Assembly (NCBI GenBank): GCA_013397935.1
Contig: VZRN01001317.1
Location: forward strand, 809,643 to 873,642
Reading direction: 5' to 3'
DNA from: Dasyornis broadbenti
Taxonomy: Eukaryota; Chordata; Aves; Passeriformes; Dasyornithidae
DNA: 64,000 bases
In this document: piece after piece, positions 1 to 10,290 of the stretch
Numbering within the stretch: position 1 is the stretch's first letter
Layout: each line of letters begins with the position of its first letter
The notes under the pieces: model-generated
The model's database searches: none
What the model saw: only the letters and a program-made list of their open reading frames with translations
What the model was told of the DNA's origin: nothing
Made by a program: the position numbers and the translations under genes

Positions 1-22
1 CCCTTCCCCTGGCCGCGCCAGT

Positions 23-28
23 ACTCAC
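23..28 (-). other. Splice donor (GTGAGT) of the first exon
   Basis: The plus-strand ACTCAC reads GTGAGT on the minus strand, directly after the 56-base coding segment. It matches the vertebrate U1 donor consensus. The base preceding it is C rather than the usual G, a mild weakness. Confidence 0.7.
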
Positions 29-84
29 GGCCTGAACTCGGCCACCGGCACGGCGCTCACGGGCCCCGGCCCGAACCGCTCCAT
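29..84 (-). CDS. First coding exon of an unidentified gene, probably cilium-related (partial)
   Basis: On the minus strand an ATG at 84-82 has a strong context (G at -3, G at +4). It opens 56 coding bases, i.e. 18 full codons (MERFGPGPVSAVPVAEFR) plus two bases of the next, then a canonical GTGAGT splice donor at 28-23. The exon therefore ends in phase 2 and the gene continues off the left edge. It lies inside a CpG-rich promoter with NRF1 and X-box sites 50-90 bases upstream, which is why this ATG was preferred. The peptide is rich in Gly, Pro and Val and shows no domain or signal peptide. I do not recognise the family. A ciliary or flagellar role is inferred only from the X-box. If the gene is not ciliary, the exon model still stands on the ATG, donor and CpG context. 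Confidence 0.7.
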
Positions 85-132
85 CGCGGCCCCGCCGCCG
101 CCTCGGGCCCGCCGGAAACCGCCGCAGAGGCC

Positions 133-142
133 GCGCATGCGC
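133..142. promoter_or_regulatory. NRF1 binding palindrome
   Basis: GCGCATGCGC is the perfect self-complementary NRF1 site, about 50 bases upstream of the predicted ATG. NRF1 sites are typical of TATA-less CpG-island promoters. The match is seen directly; occupancy is inferred. Confidence 0.75.
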
Positions 143-159
143 GGAGGGGCAGCGCAGCC

Positions 160-173
160 GTCGCCATAGCAAC
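160..173. promoter_or_regulatory. X-box (RFX-family site)
   Basis: GTCGCCATAGCAAC fits the RFX consensus GTNRCC(N0-3)RGYAAC at every position, with a two-base spacer. It starts 76 bases upstream of the predicted ATG, within the usual range for X-boxes of ciliary genes regulated by RFX2/RFX3. RFX sites also occur at some non-ciliary genes, so this suggests a function but does not establish it. Confidence 0.75.
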
Positions 174-235
174 CATGGGGCTGGCGCGGCCTAGCGGTGG
201 GCGGTCAGTACTGCAGCAGGCCCGCCCTGCCCGGC

Positions 236-457
236 TGAGGGACGGGGATACGGGGATGGAGGGACAGAAGGATGAAGGGAACGAGAGACGGAGAGATTGA
301 GGGATGGAGGGACTGAGAAATGAAGGGACAGAGGAATGGAGGGGTGCAGGGATGGAGGGACAGAGGGATGGAGGGAAGAAGGGACAGAAGGATGGAGGGA
401 CTGAGGAACGAAGGGATGGAGGAATGGAGGGACAGAGAGATAGGGGGATGGAGGGCA
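236..457. repeat. Polypurine minisatellite
   Basis: This is a degenerate tandem array of units close to GGATGGAGGGACAGAA (roughly 16 bases, built from two related 8-mers). GGATGGAGGGA-like cores recur near 254, 302, 350, 367, 391 and 447. The plus strand is almost wholly purine for about 220 bases. The composition removes stop codons, so overlapping open frames appear on both strands (for example 57-542 minus, rich in Pro-Ser-Leu). These are artefacts of the repeat. It lies immediately upstream of the CpG promoter. Confidence 0.9.
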
Positions 458-3400
458 GACTGGGGCCTGGACCACAGCAGCAGCTTCTGCTGGGCTTGAT
501 CAAGGTCATCTCTACAGACAAACCTACCCCGAGCAGTCTCACTGCCAGCTTGGAACAGCATTGTCATCGGTGCTGCTTATAGACGCTTTCCTTGAGGGAG
601 GTGGAGAGTATTTGTGTACGGCAAAACTGCTGTCAAATGTCTTGGGTGAAGGCTGAGGCTTTCCAGGAAATGGCAATGTTCTTGGAGCCAATAAAACCTA
701 TGGTATTGAGATGTTTTGATGAACTCACTACTACAAAACACTACAAATGAAATAACACGGGGCTAAGGCATTCTCTAAAAGGGAGACTGCAAATTGTCTC
801 TATGTTGTCCTGTTAGGAGGAAGGTTTTTTCACTTAAAGGTATTCTGCTCTACTAGCACTAAACTGAAATTCCTTCTCCAGCCAAGGAAAAAATTTGTAA
901 TCAAAATCTGAAAGAAACAGTCCCCATCATAACTAATAGGTGCTGCAAATGAGAGTCCAAGGACTCCTGCAGAGTTCACTCTCCTCCAGCCGGATGAGCA
1001 CGAAGCATTTCCAAGGTTACGCTCTGTTCAAGCTATTAATTCACATTCCTGCTGAAGCTACTCTGCTTAAATACTCACTAAGGGATGGACTTGAACCCAG
1101 CTTTTTAACAGAAGCCCAGAGTGTTACAGTCTCTGCTGTGCAATCAGTCTCATTTGCAGGGGAACTAATTGTTTGTACTCAATGAACAGCTTTAGCAAGA
1201 AACAAAGCCTTGCAAGCTTCCAAACAAAAGATCTGGGAGCTGTTTTATTGACATTGCCAATTAATTGAATCTCACATACCACAGCAATAACATATTTGCC
1301 CCTTTTATGGTAAAACCATATTGCTGTCCTGCCTCTCAGCCATGCCAGATCTTAATTGTATGAGTCACTAACTTCACACGATTGCTTCCTCGTCTTTTCC
1401 TGCAGTGTGCAGCCATCCAGCATTCCTGCAGTCTCTGCTCTGCTTGTTGCTGCAGTGCCATGTAGCACATGGCATGGCACAGTGGCCTCTTCTCTCCCTC
1501 CTGGGCCAACATGGCATCCTGCTACCCTGGAAGAGAAGAAATATGAGAGGGTTGTTTTCCTTGCAATGAGTAAGATGAGGAAATAAGCACTTTGTTTTTG
1601 GTGGTTCATGCTGTGACCTTGCCTCTCAGAGCTTACTCAGAATGAGTTTCCTCACCTGGGCTGGAGGCAGTGGACACTAAATGGTCACCAGCAGCTGTAA
1701 TGTGTAAAGGAGGAAGGCACGGAGCAGCACTGTCTGCAGCATTGATTTTTTACACTCTGATTATGAATACTGAGGCCTGTTATTATGTTTTCTCCAGTAT
1801 GTGTCAGAAAGAAGATGAATTTTGTTAAAAGCATTTCTTCCCCAGCAATGAACGTAGCTCAGCCAGCAGTGTTTGTTAAGATGCAGCACAGTTCAAGCTG
1901 TTCAGTGCTTACAGGGTCAGGTCTGGCTGTTGGGGGTCACACTTTCACTGTAAACCAACCAATTTTATGCACTTTTAAAATAGAAGAGCCCTCCTCATAT
2001 TTGAATCCTCTGCTACCTGAGCCAGCAAAGTGACAGTTTGCAAGATGGGGCCAGAAGGGGGCTGGCATGGACTGGGGCGGCCTTTGTAGGCCCTACTCAG
2101 TTAGGGATGCAAGGAAGGTTTGCTGTGTAACTCAAGCTTAAAACATCCAAATAGTTCTTCAAAACATCTAATAAAATTCCAGCTAGCCAATCACAACATT
2201 CAACCTAAATGTGGGAGCAGGTTTTGTTTACTTATAAACAAGTAAAGCACTTAAAAATAATTTATTTAAAAAATCAATGAAGTTAGTTCATGGTTAAGAT
2301 AGGAATTGGATGACTGAAAAAATATGAATGCGGATGCAGAGAACATTAAATCACTAGAGGATGTTCTCTCCATTTCTGGTTTGACTTTCTTGTTTGTTTC
2401 CCCAGTAGGAAAAGCAATTATATAAGACAGTTTAATAACAAAACAAAAAACCAAGGAAATATAAAAGTGGAATAAGTCTCACATCATACAAACTTACCAT
2501 AAAGAGGCATATCAAGGATTAGAAAGTAGCAAATCATTTAAGGCTGAACAGTCCAAGTCATTACCTTTTAATATAAAGTTACTTCATATCTAATCACACT
2601 GATGCTTTCATCTCCTAGACTAGTAAGAATTTTATTGAATGACTTCCTGCATATTAGCTGCTTTTCTTTTGAGAGCACATAAAGGAAATACAAAACTATT
2701 AGAAAAATTTTGCAATTGTGAAGAAAAAAGAAGCTTTTTATTTGCATTTTTTTGTATTAGCTAAAAGACATGGAGTATACAAAGTTGTGTTTGTTTGCTT
2801 CAAGTTTTATACATCAGATATTCTGAAATTTCAGGCAGACCGCAGACCTGTCTCACCTTCTGGATTATAGAGCAAATATAAAACTTGCCCTTAAGCAGAA
2901 ACCATGCTGCAAGCACAAGAAGCTGCCATTTCTGGGACTAAATATCTGCTATTATAAGACATTATTGTCAACAACATTTGCCAGGAGATGCTTGAAGAAT
3001 ATAAAAAATACAGGCAGCCCCTGCTTTTCTGGGGGTCTATGTCTCAAGGGTGCAGAAGAGGCAGGAAGGTGCCTGCTAAAGCAATACCATCTAGTGGCAG
3101 ATGGAGAAAGAGAATCCAATCCCCCAATGGGAGCAGGGCTAGAAAGGTGAAAGCTGAACAGACAGTACTTAAAAACAAAACCACCTGCTTGAGAGTATTT
3201 TTTTTTCATGACTTGTTTCCATGGTAATGTATCAAAAAGGATGATATATAAATAAATACTTTATTTATCTATTCTGTGAACCTCTACACTCCAGAAAAGA
3301 TGTGTTTCACAAAAGGTGAAAAGATGGATTGGCTAACTCTGTTTAGAATTCTCCGTGATAGTTTAGGCTGAAAGCCCAACAAGCACATGTTGTGTAGTTG

Positions 3401-6400
3401 GCCACCCACCTTCTGTGGGAATAGAACCACAGTAACATTAAGGCTTGGGTTGGCAAAGAAACCATTTACCTGGGCCTTATAGGGCTAAATTCCCTGTTAT
3501 TGCACATTCCAAGATAAGTTAGAGCAAAGAGCTTAGACATCCCTATTAGCTAATGGCTCTTGGAAGTCTTACAGTGTAATTTTCACCTCTCTCTATTATT
3601 GCTGTCATTTTGAAATGAAAACATCAGGCTATTGATTGAAGTGGCTGCCTTCCACGTGCATTGTGCAATACCTGTGGCACCTACATAAACAGAGTGGGAA
3701 AGGCTGATATAAGTCAACCAGTACTTATCAATTTCAGGTGAAATTCCAGATACTGAAGGAAGGAGGCACTTTTTCTATAGAGGCAAATGGAAACAAAGTC
3801 TTACACGTTACATGCAGTTTAACCAGTATGTGGCATTCTATACCTCTGCCCAGACAAACAGTGCTGACTACAGAGTGGGTAGTGTCAAATTTTTTTGCAC
3901 GTTTGTGAGGGGTACTTTTCCAAAAAGTAGTGTATGTTAGCATAAATGCAGGGAGAACATATCCCCTTCCCTCTGCTCTCTGGGCTACAGTTAGCTTTGG
4001 AAAATGCAAAAAGTTTTTGTGAAGATGAAGAGTTACAGGGGTGGTGTTCCTGAGCATCCTTGACCAGTGGCAGGTTTGTCATGTTGCCAGGTGGCATTGA
4101 CTTTGTCTGACAAAGGGGAAGCTTCTGGTACCTTCTCAACCTATAGCCTCCTCTATCAAAACCTTGCCACAAAACCCAATACAGGACAGAATTATTCAAA
4201 CTCTAATACAGTGGCCATTAAACAATTTAAAAACTGCCATGATGATTAGCTTTGACATTAACAGGAACATCCAATATGTGAAAGGAAACTCTCAACCTAA
4301 GGAGACCAAAACAAAGCTCTTGAAATAGAAGAAATCTTAGTATTGGTAAGGCATGAAAGGAGTTTCAGTGGGTCTCTACTCAGTGGACTCTTCACTCTGC
4401 ATGGCTGCAGTTTCTGTTTTTGAGCTCCCTAGATAGGATCTTGTTCCACCAGTTCATGGAGGACTGCTTTCATTGCCCCCATTACCTGAGGGGTTGTTCC
4501 CACTCTGAAGCAGCACCTGGCTGTGGCTGTGCAGAGACTCAGACAACGCATTTTTCTAACCAGGAATGTTGTTGTGGATCAAAGTGTTATCTTCAAAGAC
4601 CTTCCAATGGATGGATTAATGCTCAGCTCATTACCAGCAACTGCTGAGACCTTACAGTGCCTATACTTACCCTTTTTCCACAAGTGTAACTCTCTTCTGT
4701 AGGACAGAAAAAGGGGGTGGTGGGGGCTGTGGATAATTCTATAACTTATTTGCCCCTATAGCAGGATAAAAGAGTTCAACAACAATTACATTTAGAGAAA
4801 TTAATTTGCTGAAAATCTGTTCCTTGATTGCAAGTTGATCATGTGGGCAAAAAAAGTCACATCTGACTGATTTCACACTAGACTATTAGATAAAATTTCA
4901 CAGTATTTTTTAGTTGAGGCAGACCACAAACACTTTCTACCTTAGCCACATAAAGGGGAGATTATTTTCTAGTTAATACTAGAAATTTTTAAAGAAAAAG
5001 ATGTTCAATAAAGACAGAAGAGTTGGACTGCGCTAAGAGCCCAGGAAAAAACATTTAAAAATTGAGATGTCTCTACTTTTATATCCAAACACAGAAGCAC
5101 TAAACTGTTCATCTAGGGTCATGTGGTATCTTCTGCACTTACTCTGTGTCAGGTGTTGATCTTCCTTATCTGACCCTCTAAGAAATTTACCCCAACCTAT
5201 ACCAGAAAACCAATTAGGGCTGAGGCACAGGCATGAGCTCTACCTACCACCATCCCCATTTCCCCTTTTCCAGCTTGCTCCTGGAATGGGTTTGTCCTGT
5301 GGCAGCCAGCGCTCTGCAGGAACCGAGCAGGGACAGCTGGGCAGCACTGGGTCCCAGCAGGTGACAAGAGAAAAAATTCTGTTCTCTTGCTGAGCTCACA
5401 AGCACCACTGGAAGCAAGACAGTGGCTAGAGTAAATGCAACCAGGCAGTAACTTCTATCAGCAGAGCAGGTTTTGGTGTTGGCAAATTCACCTCTAGATC
5501 AGGGCTCAGTGCACTGGGAGCAGCAGGGGAAGAGCAATCCCTCAGTCATAATAGCAGTGGATTGTACAACAAACACTGAATGTGTTCCACAATTCCACCC
5601 ATACAAATAAATTGGAAAAGCTGCTGTTCCCTGGACAGACCTAAAGACGCATTTTACAGAGTACAGAAACATCAGTGGGTTTTATGGCTTGAATAATGTC
5701 TGCTCATAAAAAGGATGTTGCTTTATGCAATTGGAACTGTAGTACTTCATGTGTACTAGCTCTGGGATGACAGCCCTTTTCCTTCAGAAGATGCCCTCAG
5801 CAGCAGAATTGCAGCTGTTTCTTGCTTGCAGGTGAGAAGAAGCAGGAAGAAACTTGGGTCTCCAGTAAGTTCTTCAGTAGAAGCTGGTGTCAAGCATTCC
5901 CCCTTGTCTTTCAGTATTAGTGGAGAATAAAAGGGAAAGGGTCCTTTGCAGGGGCAGGATCATGGCCATGCCCATGTGGCTTTTTTTCTGTTGTAGAAGG
6001 CATTTCTGCTGCTTGGCAGTCAGGTTGAACAAGTGGTTATGTTACAGTCCTCCCCATCACTTGGGGTCAGATGACAACAGGGTGATGCTTTTTGCAGACA
6101 GAAAGCAGAAAGATTTGGTTTAGACAGAGGACTGATAGATACAAACACATACGTACTCATGTACTTTAAACCAGCGAAAAGAAAGACAATGCTTGGGAGT
6201 AAATAATACTATATTACAACAATTAGTGATACTACGGTATGACTGCACTGTGTGGGAGGATTTAAAAACCTGTCATTTCATTGTTGAAACAGTCCTAAAA
6301 GTGAAGAATTTCTGATGAGCTTCACAACACCAGTTACATGAAAATTGCTTTTCCTTCTCCTTGCTCCTGAAAATCTCTATTTTATTTTCATTGCAGCTGA

Positions 6401-7200
6401 CACAAAAAATAGTCCCTGTTCATCCTGTGTCCTGGAAAGCATTGCAGAGATCCAGCACTCTGAGTCATCCTCACAACAAAATTTATAAACTTTTATAAAA
6501 TTACCAGCTTTTCCACCATCCTGTTACATACTAAGCCATCCATCACTATGATAGTGATGTTATTTGCATTCTCCATTAAAATGAAAGGTAATACCCCTAT
6601 AACCATACAGGATGCCAGCGTCTTAGGATATAAGCCAGACAATTAATAGAGTAGCTAAATTTTAATTGACACTGTGGCTTCAGTTCTGTCCTTTGCATTT
6701 GGCACCTCAACTAACTAATACAAGGTTAGTGACAGTGACAGGAGTTATTTGGTTGGATGAAGAACTCACCCAAAAGACATTTGAATCCAGCCAGAGCCTT
6801 AGTTTGGCTTTCAGATGACTGAACACTGCTGAAAGGACACCATATATAGCTTTCATTTACTGAGTAGCACACTTCATGTTTTCTTCACCAAGAAGGATGG
6901 AGAGGTGCAAGTCAGGCTTTTCTCTTTGCCCAGCTTTCCTGTTAGGCACAAGGAGGAGTAAGTCACCAGGAGATGCTGCAGAGTGAATCAATAGCATTTC
7001 CTCATTCAGGGAAGGCTCTCAGTGGAGCACTTTGCTGTATCCAAGGCACACGTGACAGCTTTACTCCAGGAAAAAGGGGAGTGCAGCATGTGCCACTGAG
7101 CAGCAGTGGCTGTACAACTGTGTAATCAGGTGTCTATGAGAATGATTTGTTTCTACACCTTAAAAATGCCAATATGCATCTGTTTTGTCTTTAACCACAG
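458..7200. other. Noncoding DNA, no supported gene
   Basis: This is AT-rich single-copy-looking sequence. The open frames are short, overlap on both strands and lack coding character. A pyrimidine tract plus CAG at 1390-1404 and another ending near 5914 resemble splice acceptors but lead into unconvincing frames. I see no recognisable transposon, tRNA or rRNA here. Confidence 0.6.
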
Positions 7201-7405
7201 GAAGGATATGGAGTATGAAATCTGGAGCTATGGAGATTTTTATGTCTGGAGATATCAAAAAGATGGGAGAAAGTCACCACTTCCTCTGCACACCAGAACC
7301 AGTGATCCTCTTCCTAGACATGTGGAAGCCCTGCCTGAAGCTCCTCTGAGACCTCACCAGGAACGTGAGCTACGGCCTTTAGAACTTACATGGGAAAACA
7401 GCTGA
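7201..7405 (+). CDS. Candidate terminal coding exon, unknown protein
   Basis: A pyrimidine-rich tract followed by CAG ends at 7200 and would serve as a splice acceptor. The frame that follows opens in phase 2 (first full codon at 7202) and encodes 67 residues before a TGA at 7403-7405. It begins KDMEYEIWSYGDFYVWRYQK and continues with Pro/His/Arg-rich sequence (HTRTSDPLPRHVEALPEAP) ending LTWENS. Codon choice and the mix of aromatic and charged residues look more protein-like than other frames nearby. No domain is recognised. No upstream exon of matching phase was convincingly identified. An ATG at 7208 could alternatively be a start. The nearest AATAAA I noticed downstream is at about 8335, far for a 3' UTR but possible. 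It could be a chance frame or an old pseudogene piece. Confidence 0.25.
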
Positions 7406-7650
7406 AGCTTTTGGAAGTTTTCAGGATCTAGGCTTAATTAGTTTCTGATTTTTTACATACACTAGCAAAGAAAAGACGAAAAAGTCCAGCCTGCTACTGG
7501 AGACCCCTTGGTAAATACAGGGACAGACACAGATTCTTAGAGCAGCTCTCTAGCAGGCAGTGAAGGACCCTGCTTCAAAGACCCTGGCTGGATGGAATGC
7601 AGTCACAGGGAGACACAAAGCGGGCAAAACACCCTGTGAGCTGCAGAGAT

Positions 7651-7740
7651 CAGTGTTTCTCAACCTTTCCTTTCAACATGATGGCCCCTCCTTTCAGGTG
7701 AAGACTTCTCATTACCTCTAGTCTTTTCAGCACACAGGCA
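7651..7740 (+). mobile_element. Possible hAT/Charlie (MER5-like) transposon end
   Basis: CAGTGTTTCTCAACCTTT at 7651-7668 resembles the terminal inverted repeat of Charlie-type hAT elements (CAGNGGTTCTCAAACT). It is followed by a 'GATGGCCCCTCC' stretch like the adjoining part of those elements. I did not find the partner inverted repeat, so this would be a decayed fragment. The right boundary is approximate. Confidence 0.35.
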
Positions 7741-9536
7741 AACACATCAGTGCTCCTCTGTAATTGGTCTGCATGTAGGGATTTGTGTGTTTTGAGAAGC
7801 TGCTGAAGAGCAGAGAGCCTTGGAGGACCTGGAGGTGCAGAAGTCTGGGCAGGATTCTATTTGTTTTCCACTGTCATAACTTTCCATTACCTCATGTCTC
7901 TGCCCCATGACTTCCCTCCCCATACAGGCACACATTCCTGTTCTCCATGTGAAAATGAGAAAACAGCACTTTCCCTCCATCAGGCCTTTCACCAGGATAC
8001 CAAAGGATTATTTCCCCTTCTCCCCCCTCATCCAGATCTAAACTGGCTGCTTCAGTAGTAGTGGCAGCCCCACAGTAGTTATCCATTTTGTGCTGCATGA
8101 AAGGTCTCTGTTTTATCATCCCCTCATGGTAAAATTTACAGATAATTATTGAAGTTGCTAATTAAGCATGTCAGAAAATATAAAACACTAAACGCATTGC
8201 TTCAAGGCTGCAGCAAATGTCATACACTGATTACATGAAGTACAAGATATGGGAAGGGGAGCATTAGCTCCCGGCCAGGTGACAGATGTTCCTGTTTCAC
8301 TGGCACCCATCAGTGATATGGCAATCACTCTCTAAATAAATAATATTCACATTTTATTGAATCTCCCTGCCTTTTCCTTGCAAGAAGATGGTTCATTTGC
8401 TGGTCTTTCCTTTACTTGTTACTGTTTCTGCTGAGGTTAGTAGGAATTTGGCCTTTAGTGAAATGTCATGTTAAGACATGGTGACTGTTGCATACAGAGC
8501 AGAAAAGGTCTCTTTTTCTGGCCAATTCTTCTTCAGCTTAGAAGGACCCCCTCAAAATTATTCTGATACATTGGAAATGGATAAGTATGATGTAACTGTG
8601 GTTGCTTGTAAACTCAGTTAATTATTAGGGTTTTCTTTTCACTGTTATGGCAAAACAGTGATCCTTCCCCTGGGAACATTAACTAGCAAATACTTATGAG
8701 TCTTGACTTTACGTGCAGACTCTCACAATTGATGATGTGCTCCTGAATATGCATCAGACAGAGCCAGCAGGTTCCCTGTCAGCTGGCCTGGAGCTGGTTT
8801 TCCTCTTATTTGAAGGCAATTAGTCTTTGATCATATTACCACTCGTCAGCTCTCCAGCAAGCCTGGAGCAGAGTGCCTTCACTCACAGTTTGACTTCCCC
8901 AGCCCTTTCCCTATGTTAGGCATTCAGAATCTGCACACATTTAGGGTTTACCTCTTCTATAAAGGAAAATGCATAATGTCACAGGGTCTGCCTTTCCCCC
9001 CCACTTTTCATGCCACCTGTGAAGGCTGCAATATCACACTCCTTCCCAGAGCACAACATTGTTCATATGCTTTCCTCCCACCTGAGAAGCTTCATGGGAC
9101 ATGAGCAATGCAAAGCCTCCTGAGGAACTGAAAAACAAGGTCCTCCTCAGAGAACCTCACTAAGGTCCTTTCTACGCAGTTCAACAAAGAAAACCATACC
9201 AGAAACTTGCCCTGTCAGCATCTCAAGCCTCACTCTGTAGAACTGTAGGCCACTACTGCCTGCAAAAAAAGTGGCCCTGAAGACAGCCAAGCTCCACCTC
9301 AGCTGGAGCTCAGAGACACGTGGTGGTGCCTGGCTGCTGTGCTCCCGGAGTCCAGCTGCCACTGTCCCGTTCCTCCCAGTAAGCAATCCCTCCACTGAGG
9401 GGGAACTGCAAGTGCCCTTGAGCCTGCTTTCCAGCCTCTGGATTTCACAGCACCTTTCACCACAGGGATGAGGATCAGGGAAACAGAGTGAATTGCACCA
9501 AATGAGGCTTAACTTGAGGTAAGCCTGAGTTAACTT
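7741..9536. other. Noncoding DNA, no supported gene
   Basis: I see no repeat family, RNA gene or coding exon here. An AATAAA lies near 8335. The short open frames overlap on opposite strands. Confidence 0.55.
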
Positions 9537-9762
9537 AGAATCATGGAATCATTAAGGTTGAAAAAATCCTCTGAGATCACCAAGTCCAACCATTAACCCA
9601 GCACTGCCAGTTCCACCACTAAACCATGTCCCCAAGCACCACATCTACACTTTATTTCCACTCTTCCAGGGACGTGCAAAGGGATTCCTTCACTTCCCTG
9701 GGCAGCCTGTTCGAATGTTTGACCACCCTTTCAGTGAAGAAATTTACCTAGGTTAAACTCGA
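9537..9762 (-). mobile_element. CR1 LINE 3' end fragment
   Basis: The plus strand starts with AGAATCATGGAATCAT, the reverse complement of the CR1 terminal octamers. It continues through the familiar CR1 3' region ('CCAAGTCCAACCATTAACCC', 'GGGCAGCCTGTTCGAATGTTTGACCACCC', 'CAGTGAAGAAATTT'). The element is thus on the minus strand and 5'-truncated, as usual for CR1. Several substitutions and a small deletion near 9750 show it is old. Confidence 0.9.
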
Positions 9763-9904
9763 GAAGAGATCTGATGAAAAGTGGATGCTTCTAAGAGCCT
9801 GAGCAACGTGTCCAGTGCCATTGTCAAGAGGAATCACCTCTGCCAGCCCGAAACACTGTATCCTGTTTGCACTTCCCAGGCTCAATTCCTGCTGGTGCCA
9901 GGAC

Positions 9905-10290
9905 TCCCGCACATCAGATGACATTGTCCCTCTCCCCGCTCCGCTCCCGAGCAGGGCTGGGGGCAGCTCCGGAGCCGGCACAGGCTGGGGCTCCTGCAGC
10001 CACAGCACCTCCCTGCTCGGAGCAGCCAAGGGCAGCGCCCTTTCCCGGAATCCTGCCCGGGAGATGCTGGGCTCCGGCTGCTCCCGGGCAAGCAGCAGCC
10101 CCTAGATGGAGCTGCGCAGCAGGGAATGAGCACCCTGTGCCGAGAGCCCACCCGGCACCATCCCACCCACCTGTGTCCGCGACCCCCGAACTGGGGACAC
10201 CCGTGTTCAGCATCACTGTGCTAAGCCCTCAGATCTGGCTTGGGGTGCCGAGAAAGCCCGGCCGATCCGACAGCCCTGGGCAGGAAGAAT
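9905..10290. promoter_or_regulatory. CpG-rich patch, possible CpG island
   Basis: GC-rich sequence with about twenty CpGs in under 400 bases, by hand count, stands out from CpG-poor flanks and directly follows a CR1 fragment. It supports overlapping open frames on both strands (9867-10310 plus, 9882-10216 minus) that are Ala/Pro/Gly-rich and best explained by base composition. It could be an unannotated promoter, an orphan CpG island or a GC-rich exon. I found no start codon with a convincing donor. Confidence 0.4.

Larger units (their letters stand above)
1..235 (-). promoter_or_regulatory. CpG-island promoter of the leftward gene
   Basis: This stretch is very GC-rich with many CpG dinucleotides, in sharp contrast to the AT-rich sequence that follows. 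It contains the first exon, an NRF1 palindrome, an X-box and no TATA box, all typical of a housekeeping or ciliary vertebrate promoter. CpG islands are often bidirectional, so a divergent plus-strand transcript is possible. A 41-codon plus-strand frame (175-300) starts at an ATG in near-ideal Kozak context but runs into the minisatellite and has no other support. Confidence 0.8.

Noticed and set aside
57..582. Long overlapping open frames (161, 120, 94 and 92 codons) on both strands
   Set aside because: They run through the polypurine minisatellite, whose composition suppresses stops. The encoded proteins are low-complexity and three frames overlap the same DNA.
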